DNA of 41,528 nucleotides from Marmoricola sp. (GCA_025965315.1 JAOPXD010000174.1:1-41528), one strand, 5' to 3'. Shown: positions 25,119-34,459, counted from the first letter of the stretch. Notes: generated by a model from the sequence alone, not told the origin. Numbers and translations: made by a program.

Positions 25119-25877
25119 ATGGACAAGGTCGTGGCCAGCGCTGCAGCAGCAGTCGCGGACATCCCGAGCGGGTCCCGGATCGCGGTCGGGGGTTTCGGTC
25201 TCTGCGGTGTTCCCGCGGTCCTGATCGACGCTCTGCTGGCGGCCGGCGTCGATGATCTCGAGGCGGTGTCGAACAACTGCGGCGTCGACGAGTGGGGCCT
25301 GGGCAAGCTGTTGATGGCCCGGCGCCTGCGCCGGATGGTGTCGTCGTACGTCGGGGAGAACAAGGAGTTCGCGCGGCAGTTCCTCTCCGGCGAGCTCGAG
25401 GTCGAGCTGAACCCGCAGGGCACCCTGGCCGAGCGGATGCGGGCCGGCGGGTCCGGCATCGCTGCGTTCTTCACCGCGACCGGGGGCGGCACCCAGGTCG
25501 CCGAGGGCGGGCTGCCGTGGCGCTACCACTCCGACGGTTCGGTCGCGGTGGCCTCGCCCCCGAAGGAGACCAGAGTGTTCGACGGGCGCGAGTACGTGCT
25601 GGAGGCGGCGATCACCGCGGACTTCGGGCTGGTCCGGGCCTGGAAGGGCGACCGGCACGGCAACCTCGTCTACCGGGACTCGGCGCAGAACTTCAACCCG
25701 TTGGCGGCGATGTGCGGCCGGGTGACGATCGCCGAGGTGGAGCACCTGGTCGAGCCGGGCGAGATCGACCCCAACCAGGTGCACACCCCGGGCGTGTTCG
25801 TGCAACGCGTGGTCGCGCTGACCCCCGAGCAGGCCGCGGACAAGCAGATCGAGAAGCGAACGGTGCGGTCGCGATGA
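25119..25877 (+). CDS. scoA: 3-oxoacid CoA-transferase subunit A
   Basis: A 252-aa alpha subunit of a succinyl-CoA:3-ketoacid (acetoacetate) CoA-transferase. The family-I signature [15 protein letters not shown] is at about residues 18-32, and the [12 protein letters not shown] segment typical of ScoA follows. With ScoB it transfers CoA from succinyl-CoA to a 3-oxoacid, so ketone-type acids can enter central metabolism. An RBS (GGAAGG) precedes ATG 25119. Overlaps scoB by ATGA. It may be the same as pcaI-type adipate transferases, but no protocatechuate genes are nearby. Confidence 0.93.
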   Translation: MDKVVASAAAAVADIPSGSRIAVGGFGLCGVPAVLIDALLAAGVDDLEAVSNNCGVDEWGLGKLLMARRLRRMVSSYVGENKEFARQFLSGELEVELNPQGTLAERMRAGGSGIAAFFTATGGGTQVAEGGLPWRYHSDGSVAVASPPKETRVFDGREYVLEAAITADFGLVRAWKGDRHGNLVYRDSAQNFNPLAAMCGRVTIAEVEHLVEPGEIDPNQVHTPGVFVQRVVALTPEQAADKQIEKRTVRSR

Positions 25878-26512
25878 GCTGGACGCGCGAGCAGATGGCG
25901 GCCCGGGCAGCCTCCGAGCTCACCGACGGCAGCTACGTGAACCTGGGGATCGGGTTGCCGACCCTGGTCCCGAACTACGTGGCCGACGACGTGGAGCTGG
26001 TGCTGCAGAGCGAGAACGGCATTCTCGGTGTCGGCGCCTACCCGTACGACGGTGACGAGGACGCTGACCTGATCAACGCCGGCAAGGAGACCGTCACCGT
26101 GCGGCGCGGTGCGAGCTTCTTCGACTCCGCGACCAGCTTCGCGATGATCCGCGGCGGCAAGGTCGACGCCGCCATCCTCGGCGCGATGCAGGTCTCCGCG
26201 GCCGGTGACATCGCGAACTGGATGATCCCCGGCAAGATGGTCAAGGGGATGGGTGGCGCGATGGATCTGGTCCACGGCGCCCAGCGGGTGATCGTGCTGA
26301 TGGAGCACGTCAGCAAGGACGGCGAGTTCAAGATCGTCCACGAGTGCTCGCTGCCCTACACCGGGCGCAGGGTGGTCCAGCGGATCATCACCGACCTCTG
26401 CGTCCTCGACATCACCCCCGCCGGCCTCGTCCTGGTCGAGCTCGCCGCCGGCGTCACCGAGGACGAGGTCCGCTCCAAGACGCAGCCCACGTTGGCAGGG
26501 GTCGAGCTCTAG
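25874..26512 (+). CDS. scoB: 3-oxoacid CoA-transferase subunit B
   Basis: A 212-aa beta subunit carrying the catalytic glutamate in SENGILG, after [13 protein letters not shown]. It forms the heterotetramer with ScoA, and translation is coupled through the 4-nt overlap. Its TAG stop shares CTAG with the TAG stop of the convergent MFS gene. The neighbouring transporter may bring in the acid that this enzyme activates. Confidence 0.93.
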   Translation: MSWTREQMAARAASELTDGSYVNLGIGLPTLVPNYVADDVELVLQSENGILGVGAYPYDGDEDADLINAGKETVTVRRGASFFDSATSFAMIRGGKVDAAILGAMQVSAAGDIANWMIPGKMVKGMGGAMDLVHGAQRVIVLMEHVSKDGEFKIVHECSLPYTGRRVVQRIITDLCVLDITPAGLVLVELAAGVTEDEVRSKTQPTLAGVEL

Positions 26513-28443
26513 GCCGGAGGGGCACCCCCGGACAGCTTCGCCATCTCGGCGGCGACCAGCGCCTCGTGCTCCTCCTCACGGCGGCGGGCCTCCTTCGGGC
26601 TCCAGGCGCCGGTGAGCAGGAAGATCAGCGGGATGAAGGCGATCTCCCCCCCGACCGCGATCCAGTAGTAGTTGCGCCACTGCTTCGGGGACCTCGCGGC
26701 GGCCGACTGCACGTGGGTCAGCAGCTTCGTGTCAGCCGCGGGGATGGCGCCCAGGGCCTTCAGGGATGCCTCCGCCGCGACGATCTTGGTCCCGTCGGAC
26801 TGCAGGAGCAGCAGGCTGGCCGCCGGGATCGAGGCCAGCGCCTGCAGGCGGGATGTCGCATCGGCGACCGAAATACCGAGCTTGCCGGAGATCTCCCCGA
26901 CCGCCTTCGCCGCGGCTGCGGTGTTGGTCTTGTCGGTGAGCAGCGTGGTGATCGTCGCCTGGTCGATCACCTGGGCGGCCTGGATGGCCGGACCCTGGGT
27001 CGCGTTGAGCGTGGCGACCGTGGTGACGTCCGCGGCCGGGATACCGGTGATCTCGCTGATCGCCTTGATGCCGGCGACCTGGTCGGCCGGGTCCTTGGTG
27101 AGAGCCGCTGCCGTCGCCGGGTTGAGCTTGGCGGCGGTCGCGAGCTGCGGGGCGTACGTCGCGGCGAGACCCTGGGCGACCGGACCCTGCTCGACCAGCG
27201 TGGAGACGGTGTTCACGACGTGCGGGACGATGAAGACCGAGACCGCGATGACGATCCGGATCACCAGGCCCCACACGGCCAGGCCGGTCGCGGCGAGCGC
27301 GGGGTTCCGCTTCTCGACGGTCTCGGTGAAGCTCGCCATCCACGGCGCGTAGGCCACACCGAGGAAGACGGCGAGCAGGCTGAGGATGATCACGAACGAG
27401 GAGTACGACGTACCGGGATGCGTCGCACGGGTCGCGAAGATGACCGTCATGACGATGGCGCCGATCGCACCGACGACCATGAACGGCTTGCGGACCCGGA
27501 TCTTGTCGGAGAGGTAGCCGATGATGATCAGCGCGGCGGCGTCGAAGGCCCAGACGTAGTTGCCCAGGGAGTTCGCCTTGCTCTGGGAGTAGCCGAAGAT
27601 CGTCTGGAAGTACACCGGGAAGAACCCGACGGCGACGTAGTAGATGATCAGGAAGACGCTGATCGAGAACGCCGAGAGCACGATGTCGGGCTTGAGCATC
27701 TGGCTGAACGGGTTCTTCAGCGAGGCCTCGACGTCGATGCCCTTGGCCCTGGCCTCGACCAGGACGCGGTCCTTGCTGCTGACCATGACCTGGTCACGCA
27801 GCGACGGGGACAGCTCGCGCAGGAACGCGGCGGACAGGGCGGCGACCACGAGACCGACGATGCCGGCCGCGACGTACTGGTGGTGCCACGGCGTGGTGAC
27901 CGAGGTGCTGCTGAGCTGGACGCTGACGATCAGCGAGCCGAGCACGGGTCCGAGGGTCCAGAAGCCCATCGCCGACGCGCGGCCGAGCTGCGGGCTGAAG
28001 TCGCGGATCAGGGCCGGCGTGGCAACGAGGATCATGCCCTCGACCAGACCGATCGCGCCGAAGACGATCGCGAAGCCGACCTTGCTGTCCGCGACCGGGA
28101 TGCCGACCAGGCACAGCAGGGCGACGATCACCAGCCCGGCGGTGATGATGTTGACCCGCCCGACCTTGTCGGCGACGCCGGTCAGGAACGAGGCCACCGC
28201 GCCGAGGATGTAGCCGACCACCGCGATGTTGACGTAGTACACGAACGACATGTGGTAATCCACCAGGATGCCGTTCTTGCCGTTGGTGCCGGCGGCCACC
28301 GAACCCGCCAGGTAGAACTGGTAGTAGAGGACGATCGTCGCGATGACGACGATCCCGAGGCACAGGAACCGCTGCTGGGTCCCGGGGTACTTGTCCAGCT
28401 GGGTGCGTGGCGTTCGTGGTGGGGTGAGGGTTGCTGTGGACAC
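26509..28443 (-). CDS. MFS transporter with large extracytoplasmic insert
   Basis: A 644-aa major facilitator transporter. The 12-TM frame is clear (TM1 about 27-47, the RxGR-like ADKVGRVN loop after TM2, and a central cytoplasmic loop near 210-250). Between TM11 and TM12 lies an Ala/Thr-rich helical insert of about 178 residues (411-588). The insert contains repeated IPAAD/IPAAS motifs and seems to be two or more degenerate repeats. GTG 28443 follows GAGGAA; the long upstream reading is not credible. Convergent with scoB, so an acetoacetate-like or other organic acid substrate is a guess. A sequence of this design may couple transport to an extracellular partner. Confidence 0.88.
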   Translation of the reverse strand: MSTATLTPPRTPRTQLDKYPGTQQRFLCLGIVVIATIVLYYQFYLAGSVAAGTNGKNGILVDYHMSFVYYVNIAVVGYILGAVASFLTGVADKVGRVNIITAGLVIVALLCLVGIPVADSKVGFAIVFGAIGLVEGMILVATPALIRDFSPQLGRASAMGFWTLGPVLGSLIVSVQLSSTSVTTPWHHQYVAAGIVGLVVAALSAAFLRELSPSLRDQVMVSSKDRVLVEARAKGIDVEASLKNPFSQMLKPDIVLSAFSISVFLIIYYVAVGFFPVYFQTIFGYSQSKANSLGNYVWAFDAAALIIIGYLSDKIRVRKPFMVVGAIGAIVMTVIFATRATHPGTSYSSFVIILSLLAVFLGVAYAPWMASFTETVEKRNPALAATGLAVWGLVIRIVIAVSVFIVPHVVNTVSTLVEQGPVAQGLAATYAPQLATAAKLNPATAAALTKDPADQVAGIKAISEITGIPAADVTTVATLNATQGPAIQAAQVIDQATITTLLTDKTNTAAAAKAVGEISGKLGISVADATSRLQALASIPAASLLLLQSDGTKIVAAEASLKALGAIPAADTKLLTHVQSAAARSPKQWRNYYWIAVGGEIAFIPLIFLLTGAWSPKEARRREEEHEALVAAEMAKLSGGAPPA

Positions 28444-28574
28444 GTGTTCCTCATTTCCGAGTGAGTTGGCCCCGTGGAACTGGGGCGTGACCTGCGCCAC
28501 AATCTGTATAGACCCAATCCGGTGGAGGGCGCAACGACGGGCCGGTACAGGGCTCGTACGGAGTCGTGGCGACG

Positions 28575-29285
28575 TCAGCCGAGCGCTCGCACCACGGCGA
28601 TCCACGCCGGTGACCGCGAGTCGAGGAACTCGAAGTGACCGGTGCGGCCGAGCTCGATCAGGCTTGCCCAGCGGTGCGTCGCAACGAACCTGCGACTGAG
28701 CTCGACGGGGACAGCCTCGTCATCGGTCCCGTGCACCAGCACCACGCTAGCTTCCGGAGCAGCCTCGAGCAGGGTCATCGGGTCCGCGTCGATCAACGGA
28801 GCACCGTCGAGCAGCGCCTGGACCGCGCCACCACCGAGGCTCAGCTGGTCGGCGTACGCCAGGTCGCAGACGGGCGCGATCCCGACCACCACCTCGAACT
28901 GGATCGGCAGCGGTCGGCTGAGCAGCCAGAGCGCGAGGTGTCCGCCGGCCGAGTGCCCGGTCATCACGGCCCGGTCCCAGCCCACCCCGAGCGCGTCGGC
29001 CAGGCCGGGCAGGGCGCTCACCGCGATCTGCAGGTCGTACGCCGTGGTCGGCCAGCCGCCACCACCACCGACACGGCGGTACTCGGGCGTGGCCACCAGG
29101 AAGCCGGCCTCGGCCAGCGCACGGGCCTGGTGACGGGTGTGCGTGCGGTCGTACTGCTCCTTCCAGAACCCGCCGTGCACCAGCACCACCAGGGTGCCGT
29201 TCGGTACGGCGGGAAGGTGCAGGTCGATCACCGCGTCGTCGTGCTCGGCGTACCGGACGACGGCATCGGGCAGCAGGTCGGCCAT
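28575..29285 (-). CDS. Alpha/beta hydrolase, kynurenine-formamidase-like
   Basis: A 236-aa alpha/beta hydrolase. HGGFW near residue 38 gives the oxyanion hole, GHSAGG the nucleophile Ser, HGTDDEAVP the acid, and the closing GHFEF the His. The HGG(F/W)W...EYRR pattern resembles bacterial arylformamidases, but no tryptophan-catabolism genes are nearby, so only the hydrolase assignment is firm. Divergent from DUF4177; it and the MFS/sco genes appear inserted into the otherwise conserved block. Confidence 0.88.
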   Translation of the reverse strand: MADLLPDAVVRYAEHDDAVIDLHLPAVPNGTLVVLVHGGFWKEQYDRTHTRHQARALAEAGFLVATPEYRRVGGGGGWPTTAYDLQIAVSALPGLADALGVGWDRAVMTGHSAGGHLALWLLSRPLPIQFEVVVGIAPVCDLAYADQLSLGGGAVQALLDGAPLIDADPMTLLEAAPEASVVLVHGTDDEAVPVELSRRFVATHRWASLIELGRTGHFEFLDSRSPAWIAVVRALG

Positions 29286-29295
29286 TGGTCCAGAC

Positions 29296-29301
29296 TAGAG
29301 T
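29296..29301 (+). promoter_or_regulatory. Putative -10 of a leaderless promoter
   Basis: TAGAGT (TANNNT type) ends 7 nt before the ATG of the DUF4177 gene, so transcription would begin at or next to the start codon. No Shine-Dalgarno lies in the gap, which supports a leaderless message. Confidence 0.45.
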
Positions 29302-29308
29302 CACGGGC

Positions 29309-29464
29309 ATGAACAAATGGGAGTACCAGGTAGCGCCGATCCCGCTCCACAACGAGACGTTGATGCTGAACAACTTCGGCCAGGACGGCTGGGAGCTCGT
29401 GCACATCGAGAAGAACGAGCAGGGTGGCCTGATCGCGTTCCTCAAGCGCCCGCAGGCTGCCTGA
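29309..29464 (+). CDS. DUF4177-like small protein (Rv3678A-type)
   Basis: A 51-aa protein with the core WEYQVAPIPLHN...FGQDGWELVHI...FLKRP, a small alpha/beta fold of the DUF4177 type. It matches the small gene beside the RidA gene in the mycobacterial synteny block. No function is known. It is probably the leaderless first gene of an operon: its TGA overlaps the RidA ATG by one base (TGATG), and NUDIX and MBL genes follow. Confidence 0.85.
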   Translation: MNKWEYQVAPIPLHNETLMLNNFGQDGWELVHIEKNEQGGLIAFLKRPQAA

Positions 29465-29922
29465 TGTCCACCCCCACCGAACGGCTGGCGGCGCTCGGGC
29501 TGAGCATCCCGGCGGTGGCGAAGCCGGTGGCGGCGTACGTCCCGGCCGTGCGCACGGGCAGCTACATCTTCACCTCGGGCCAGCTGCCGATGCGCGACGG
29601 GCAGCTGATGAACACCGGCAAGGTCGGCGGCGAGGTCACCCAGGACGAGGCGGTGGCCTGCGCGCAGCAGTGCGGTCTGAACGCCCTGGCCGCGATCCAC
29701 GCCGAGCTCGGCTCGCTGGAGGCGATCAAGCGCGTCGTGAAGGTAGTCGTGTTCGTCGCCTCGACGCCCGACTTCACCGGTCAGCCGCTGGTCGCCAACG
29801 GCGTCTCCGAGCTCCTCGGTGAGGTGTTCGGCGACCTCGGGCGGCACGCGCGATCAGCGGTCGGGGTCCCGGTGCTTCCGCTCGACGCCCCGGTCGAGGT
29901 CGAGATGATCGTGGAGGTCTGA
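29464..29922 (+). CDS. RidA-family protein (Rv3678c-type)
   Basis: A 152-aa member of the RidA/YjgF superfamily, which removes reactive enamine/imine intermediates or binds small metabolites. The family motifs SGQLPMRDG and (V)VFVASTPDF are present. Its C-terminal region (RSAVGVPVLPLDAPVEVEMIVEV) is typical, but the residue at the canonical catalytic Arg position should be checked by alignment. Second gene of the DUF4177-RidA-NUDIX-MBL operon. Confidence 0.9.
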   Translation: MSTPTERLAALGLSIPAVAKPVAAYVPAVRTGSYIFTSGQLPMRDGQLMNTGKVGGEVTQDEAVACAQQCGLNALAAIHAELGSLEAIKRVVKVVVFVASTPDFTGQPLVANGVSELLGEVFGDLGRHARSAVGVPVLPLDAPVEVEMIVEV

Positions 29923-29925
29923 GTC

Positions 29926-30804
29926 GTGGGTCTGGTTCAGCTTCCGGAATCCTTCGCCGAGCAGGCGCGTGCGTTCACCGACGGCACCAAGACCCCGGTC
30001 GAGCCCCGCGACGCGGCCACGGTCGTGCTGCTGCGCGCCGGAGCCGACGGTCCTGAGCTCTACCTGCTGCGCCGGCAGGTCTCGATGGAGTTCGCTGGCG
30101 GGATGTGCGTCTTCCCCGGCGGCGGCGTCGATCCGCGCGACTTCGACTCCGCGGTCGCCTGGGCCGGTCCCTCGCCTGCCGAGTGGGCCGAGCGGCTCGG
30201 CACCGACGAGGCGAAAGCGCGCGCGCTCGTGTGCGCTGCGGTCCGCGAGACCTTCGAGGAGTCGGGGGTGCTGCTGGCCGGCGAGTCCGCCGACTCGGTG
30301 GTGGCCGACACCACCGGCGACGACTGGGAGGCGGACCGGATCGCGCTGGAGAACCGCGAGCTCCCGATGACCGAGTTCCTGTCGCGGCGCGGCCTGGTGC
30401 TCCGTACCGACCTGCTCGGTGCCTGGTCGGGCTGGCTGACTCCGGTCTTCGAACCGAAGCGCTACCGGACCTGGTTCTTCGTCGCCGAGCTCCCCGAGGG
30501 CCAGCGCACCCGGGACGTGTCCACCGAGTCCGACCACGTCGTCTGGGAACGGGCGCTCGATGCTGCGACCCAGGCCGAGGAACGGACCATCCTGATGCTG
30601 CCGCCGACCTACCTGACCTGCATCGATGTCGGTCAGCACGCCTCGCCGGAGGCCGTCATCGCCGAGGCCTCGACGCGAACCGTCGACATGTTCACGCCGG
30701 AGCTCGTTCCCTCGGGCGATGCCTTCACCCTCACCACCCCGCCGGTCGCCGATGCGCTGCTGGCGACCCGCACGATCCAGTACGGCGCCCAGGGCCTGCG
30801 ATGA
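29926..30804 (+). CDS. NUDIX hydrolase (NUDT19-like)
   Basis: A 292-aa NUDIX protein. The box has GGGVDPRDFD...AAVRETFEESGVLL, with an insertion of about 30 residues inside the usual 23-residue motif, as in mammalian NUDT19 and its actinobacterial relatives. It probably cleaves CoA-like or other nucleotide diphosphate derivatives. GTG start, 3 nt after the RidA stop; its end overlaps the MBL gene by ATGA. Confidence 0.88.
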   Translation: MGLVQLPESFAEQARAFTDGTKTPVEPRDAATVVLLRAGADGPELYLLRRQVSMEFAGGMCVFPGGGVDPRDFDSAVAWAGPSPAEWAERLGTDEAKARALVCAAVRETFEESGVLLAGESADSVVADTTGDDWEADRIALENRELPMTEFLSRRGLVLRTDLLGAWSGWLTPVFEPKRYRTWFFVAELPEGQRTRDVSTESDHVVWERALDAATQAEERTILMLPPTYLTCIDVGQHASPEAVIAEASTRTVDMFTPELVPSGDAFTLTTPPVADALLATRTIQYGAQGLR

Positions 30805-31613
30805 GCTCGCCCGGGTGGACCGGCGGCGCGTTCGGTGAGCGCGCGCAGTGCGTGCTCGCGCCGAACGCGAACATGATGACGCTGGACGGCACGAACACCT
30901 GGGTGCTGCGCGAGCCGGGTGCCCGACGCTCGGTCGTGATCGACCCGGGACCGCCCGACCCGGCGCACCTGGCCGCGATCGAGGCCGTCGCCGGCGAGGT
31001 GGGGACGGTCCTGCTGACCCACCACCACGTCGACCACTCCGAGGCCGCCAAGGACTTCGCGTCCCGGTGGGGCTGCGGCGTACGGGCTCTGGACCCGGCG
31101 TACCGGCTCGGCTCCGAAGGGCTGGGTGACGGGGACGTCGTCGAGCTCGACGGCCTCGAGATCCGGGTCGTCGGAACCCCCGGCCACACCGCCGACTCGC
31201 TGTCGTTCCTGGTCCCCGCCGAGCAGGCAGTGCTCACCGGTGACACCGTGCTGGGTCGCGGCACCACCGTGGTGGCGCACCCGGACGGCGTCCTGGGGGC
31301 GTACCTGGACTCGCTCGACCGGCTGCACGCGCTCGCCGAGGCCCACGAGGTCGCGGCGATCTGGCCCGGTCACGGCCCGGTGATCACCGATGCGCTGGCC
31401 GCCCTCGACTACTACATCGCGCACCGCGGCCAACGGCTCGACCAGGTCCGCGAGGCCCTCCGGACCGTGGAGGCGGTGCCGCATCCCGAGGGCATCGCCG
31501 TCGACGACCTGCCGCGCCAGATCGTCGAGATCGTCTACCAGGACGTGGACCCGATCCTCTGGGGCGCCGCCGAGCTGTCCGTGCGCGCCCAGCTGGCCTA
31601 CCTGCGCGCGTAG
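30801..31613 (+). CDS. Metallo-beta-lactamase-fold hydrolase (Rv3677c-type)
   Basis: A 270-aa MBL-fold hydrolase. The zinc motif is THHHVDH (His74, His76, Asp78, His79), with GTPGHT and the later WPGHGP supplying further ligands. A C-terminal winged-helix-like extension (about 200-270) resembles the LACTB2 group, members of which are RNases or thioester hydrolases. Last gene of the operon; it converges on crp. No hairpin is evident in the 72-nt gap. Confidence 0.9.
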   Translation: MSSPGWTGGAFGERAQCVLAPNANMMTLDGTNTWVLREPGARRSVVIDPGPPDPAHLAAIEAVAGEVGTVLLTHHHVDHSEAAKDFASRWGCGVRALDPAYRLGSEGLGDGDVVELDGLEIRVVGTPGHTADSLSFLVPAEQAVLTGDTVLGRGTTVVAHPDGVLGAYLDSLDRLHALAEAHEVAAIWPGHGPVITDALAALDYYIAHRGQRLDQVREALRTVEAVPHPEGIAVDDLPRQIVEIVYQDVDPILWGAAELSVRAQLAYLRA

Positions 31614-31685
31614 CAACAGGAACAAGCCCCGTGCCGGTCCGCAACGACGGCGATCACGGAGGTTGTGCCTGTTCGTCGAGCAGGG

Positions 31686-32363
31686 CTAGCGGGCGCGGCG
31701 CTTCATCCGCTCGACGTCCATGATGACGACCGAACGCGGCTCGAGGCGGAGCCAGCCTCGCGAGGCGAAGTCGGCGAGCGCCTTGTTCACGGTCTCGCGG
31801 GACGCGCCGACCAGCTGGGCCAGCTCTTCCTGGGTGAGGTCGTGGTGCACGTGGACGCCGTCGTCGGCGGTCCGGCCGAAACGGTCGGCCAGGTCGAGCA
31901 GCGCCTTGGCAACGCGACCGGGGACGTCGGAGAACACCAGGTCGGCGTTGACATCGTTGGCCTTGCGCAGCCGGCTGGCGATCTGGGTGAGCATGCCGAG
32001 GGCAACCGTCGGCCGGCCCTCGAGCCAGCGGATCAGCTCGTCGTGGGACAGCGTCAGCAGGCTGGTCTCGGTGACGGCGGTGACCGTCGCCGACCGCGGG
32101 CCCGGGTCGAAGAGCGACAGCTCGCCGAACATCTGGCCGGGACCGAGGATCGCGAGCAGGTTCTCGCGGCCGTCCGAGGACGTGCGGCCGAGCTTCACCT
32201 TGCCGTCGGTGACCAGGTAGAGCTTGTCGCCCGAGTCGCCTTCGTGGAAGAGCACCTCCCCGCGTCGCAGCCGGGCCTCGGTCATCGACGAGCGCAGCGC
32301 GAGGGCCGCCTCGTCGTCCAGTGCGCCGAAGAGCGGTGCTTGACGGAGTACGTCGTTGTCCAC
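31686..32363 (-). CDS. crp: Crp/Fnr-family cAMP receptor protein
   Basis: A 225-aa Crp with an N-terminal cyclic-nucleotide domain (GELSLFDPGPRSATVTA phosphate-binding cassette) and a C-terminal HTH (LTQEELAQLVGASRETVNKALADF), very close to mycobacterial Crp (Rv3676). The start is decided by the RBS: GGAAGGA sits 0-1 nt before ATG 32369 but 6 nt before GTG 32363, and VDNDVLRQAPLF aligns with the mycobacterial start. Divergent from nth; a Crp-like palindrome lies in the shared promoter region, so it may control its own gene. Confidence 0.93.
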   Translation of the reverse strand: MDNDVLRQAPLFGALDDEAALALRSSMTEARLRRGEVLFHEGDSGDKLYLVTDGKVKLGRTSSDGRENLLAILGPGQMFGELSLFDPGPRSATVTAVTETSLLTLSHDELIRWLEGRPTVALGMLTQIASRLRKANDVNADLVFSDVPGRVAKALLDLADRFGRTADDGVHVHHDLTQEELAQLVGASRETVNKALADFASRGWLRLEPRSVVIMDVERMKRRAR

Positions 32364-32408
32364 GGACATTCCTTCCAGGATCGGGAGCGGCCTTCCGGGC
32401 CACCCCCC

Positions 32409-32424
32409 AGTGTTGCAGGTCACA
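32409..32424. promoter_or_regulatory. Candidate Crp-binding site
   Basis: AGTGTTGCAGGTCACA matches TGTGA-N6-TCACA at 8 of 10 conserved positions, with a perfect right half (TCACA) and GTG-N8-CAC symmetry. It lies 46-61 nt upstream of the crp start and 111 nt before nth. Suggests Crp autoregulation. Confidence 0.4.
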
Positions 32425-32534
32425 GTCTGTCGCATGACGTGGCATCCCGTCACCACGTCCGCTTTCGGTGGACCTGTCCAGGCGGGAAGGAGCCCTGATC
32501 CGGGCCTGTCGGCACGGCTGCGTACTCTGTTCGC

Positions 32535-33257
32535 GTGCCTCGACCTGCGCCCGCAGCACCCCCTGCCCCCGACGCCGCGCTGGTACGCCGCGCGCGCAGG
32601 ATCGACCGTGTTCTCGGCGAGACCTACCCGGATGCTCGCTGCGAGCTCGACTTCGACAACGCGTTCCAGCTGCTGGTCGTCACGGTGCTGAGCGCGCAGA
32701 CCACCGACCGCCGGGTCAACGCCGTCCGTCCGACCTTGTTCGCGGCGTACCCGGACCCGCCGTCGATGGCTGCGGCCCGCCGCGAGGACCTCGAGGGCAT
32801 CGTCGGGCCGCTCGGGTTCTTCCGGGCCAAGACCGAGTCGCTGCTCAAGCTGTCGGCTGCGCTGGTCGAGCGGTACGACGGTGAGGTCCCCGGTCGTCTC
32901 GAGGACCTGGTGACGCTTCCGGGCGTGGGCCGCAAGACCGCGAACGTCGTGCTCGGCAACGCCTTCGACGTCCCGGGGATCACCGTGGACACCCACTTCG
33001 GCCGGCTGATCAGGCGCTTCGGCTGGACCGAGGAGACGGATCCGGTCAAGGCGGAGCTCGCGATCGCAGCGATCTTCCCGAAGAAGGACTGGACGATGCT
33101 CAGCCACCACCTGATCTGGCACGGCCGCCGGGTCTGCCACGCGAAGAAGCCCGCCTGCGGGGCCTGCACGGTCTCGCAGTGGTGCCCGTCGTACGGCGAG
33201 GGCCCGACCGATCCCGAGGCTGCGGCGAAGCTGGTCAAGACCCAGGGTCCTGCGTGA
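32535..33257 (+). CDS. nth: Endonuclease III
   Basis: A 240-aa base-excision DNA glycosylase/AP lyase for oxidised pyrimidines. The helix-hairpin-helix has LPGVGRKTAN with catalytic Lys134, and Asp152 lies in VDTHFGRL. The [4Fe-4S] cluster Cys are 201, 208, 211 and 217 (C-x6-C-x2-C-x5-C). GTG start at 32535; an N-terminal Pro/Ala stretch of about 12 residues is the only deviation. The stop overlaps the thioredoxin-like gene (GTGA). First gene of a run that continues to marP. Confidence 0.95.
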   Translation: MPRPAPAAPPAPDAALVRRARRIDRVLGETYPDARCELDFDNAFQLLVVTVLSAQTTDRRVNAVRPTLFAAYPDPPSMAAARREDLEGIVGPLGFFRAKTESLLKLSAALVERYDGEVPGRLEDLVTLPGVGRKTANVVLGNAFDVPGITVDTHFGRLIRRFGWTEETDPVKAELAIAAIFPKKDWTMLSHHLIWHGRRVCHAKKPACGACTVSQWCPSYGEGPTDPEAAAKLVKTQGPA

Positions 33258-33754
33258 AGCCGTTCGCCCTGGTGGCCGCCGTGGTGCTGGTCGCCGGGCT
33301 CACCGGCTGCAGCAGTGATCTGCACAAGCCGGGCCACGCCGCCAGCGACCGTCTGCCCCAGGTCACCCTGAAGGGCATCGACGGCAATCCTGCGGTCGAC
33401 CTGAGCACGATCAAGGGCCCGGCGGTGGTCAACCTCTGGGCGTCGTGGTGCGGTCCGTGCAAGCGCGAGCTGCCGATCTACGGTGCCTTCGCCCGCCGGT
33501 ACGCCGGCAAGGTCGACGTCCTCGGGGTCGACTTCCAGGAGACCAGCAGCAAGCGCGCCGACGCGCTGCTGACGACGTCGCACGTCGGCTACCCGGTGGT
33601 GGCCGACCCGGACGGCGTCACCCGGGCGATCGGGCTCCCGAAGCTGATCCTGATCGGTGCCGACGGCAAGATCGCCTACCAGGAGTACGTCGAGATCAAG
33701 TCCGCGAAGCAGCTCGACGACCTGGTCGCCACTCATCTCGGTGTGCACGGATGA
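33254..33754 (+). CDS. TlpA-like thioredoxin lipoprotein
   Basis: A 166-aa membrane-linked thiol-disulfide protein (Rv3673c-type). A signal peptide with lipobox LTGC puts the lipidated Cys at 19. The thioredoxin fold follows with active site WCGPC (Cys66, Cys69), and Pro of the cis loop lies in GLPKLILI. It acts outside the membrane, perhaps to reduce or isomerise cysteines in envelope proteins such as MarP. GTG start overlaps nth by GTGA, and its stop overlaps the NUDIX gene by ATGA. Confidence 0.92.
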   Translation: MKPFALVAAVVLVAGLTGCSSDLHKPGHAASDRLPQVTLKGIDGNPAVDLSTIKGPAVVNLWASWCGPCKRELPIYGAFARRYAGKVDVLGVDFQETSSKRADALLTTSHVGYPVVADPDGVTRAIGLPKLILIGADGKIAYQEYVEIKSAKQLDDLVATHLGVHG

Positions 33755-34413
33755 CAGCCATCCCGGACTGGTTGGTGCCGATCCGCGACGGCGCGCTGAC
33801 GATCACCGGGGCCGACCTGACCAAGTGGCTGCCGCCCGAGGACGGCGACGCTCGTCCGGGTGCCGTGCTGATGCTCTTCGGCGAGGGCGACCGGGGTCCG
33901 GACCTGTTGCTGACCGAGCGGGCGCACACGATGCGCTCGCACCCGGGGCAGGTGTCGTTCCCCGGCGGCTCGATCGACCCTGACGATGCGTCGCCGACGG
34001 CCGCGGCCCTGCGCGAGGCGCAGGAGGAGGTCGGTCTCGACCCGGCGTCCGTCGACGTGCTGGCCACCCTGCCCGAGCTGTGGTTGCCGCCGAGCAACTT
34101 CGCGATCACCCCGGTGCTGGCCTGGTGGCGCGAGAACGGTCCGGTCGGTGTCGTCGATGCGGCCGAGGTGCACGCCGTCTTCCGGACCCCGGTGGCAGAG
34201 CTGCTCGATCCGACCCACCGCGTGACGGTCGTCCACCCCGCCGGTTTCTCCAGCCCGGGGTTCCTGATCGGCGACGACAAGGACGTCCTGCTCTGGGGCT
34301 TCACCGCCGGCGTGATCACCAAGCTGTTCGACTTCGTCGGCCTGACCCGGCCCTGGGACGCATCCATCACCCGGGAGTTGCCCGCTTACATGCTTCCGGT
34401 GCGTCAGGATTGA
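33751..34413 (+). CDS. NUDIX CoA pyrophosphatase-like protein
   Basis: A 220-aa NUDIX protein of the NUDT7/CoAse type. The UPF0035 signature LLTERA...HPGQVSFPGG (about 53-73) leads into the NUDIX box with REAQEEVG, although the first Glu of the consensus is an Asp here. Probable CoA diphosphatase; ortholog of Rv3672c. Between the TlpA-like gene (ATGA overlap) and marP, as in mycobacteria. A 15-nt tandem duplication covers its stop codon. Confidence 0.9.
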   Translation: MTAIPDWLVPIRDGALTITGADLTKWLPPEDGDARPGAVLMLFGEGDRGPDLLLTERAHTMRSHPGQVSFPGGSIDPDDASPTAAALREAQEEVGLDPASVDVLATLPELWLPPSNFAITPVLAWWRENGPVGVVDAAEVHAVFRTPVAELLDPTHRVTVVHPAGFSSPGFLIGDDKDVLLWGFTAGVITKLFDFVGLTRPWDASITRELPAYMLPVRQD

Positions 34414-34430
34414 CCTGCGTCAGGATTGAC
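34400..34430 (+). repeat. Tandem 15-nt duplication at the NUDIX stop
   Basis: TGCGTCAGGATTGAC occurs twice with one base between (34400-34414 and 34416-34430). The first copy holds the NUDIX stop codon; the second lies in the gap before marP. Looks like a recent slippage event. Confidence 0.8.
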
Positions 34431-34459
34431 GCGCCCCCTGCCCTGCTGACCCGAAGGCG

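Noticed and set aside
26344-28464. 706-codon plus-strand open frame
   Set aside because: Antisense to the MFS transporter and out of frame with scoB; no domain.
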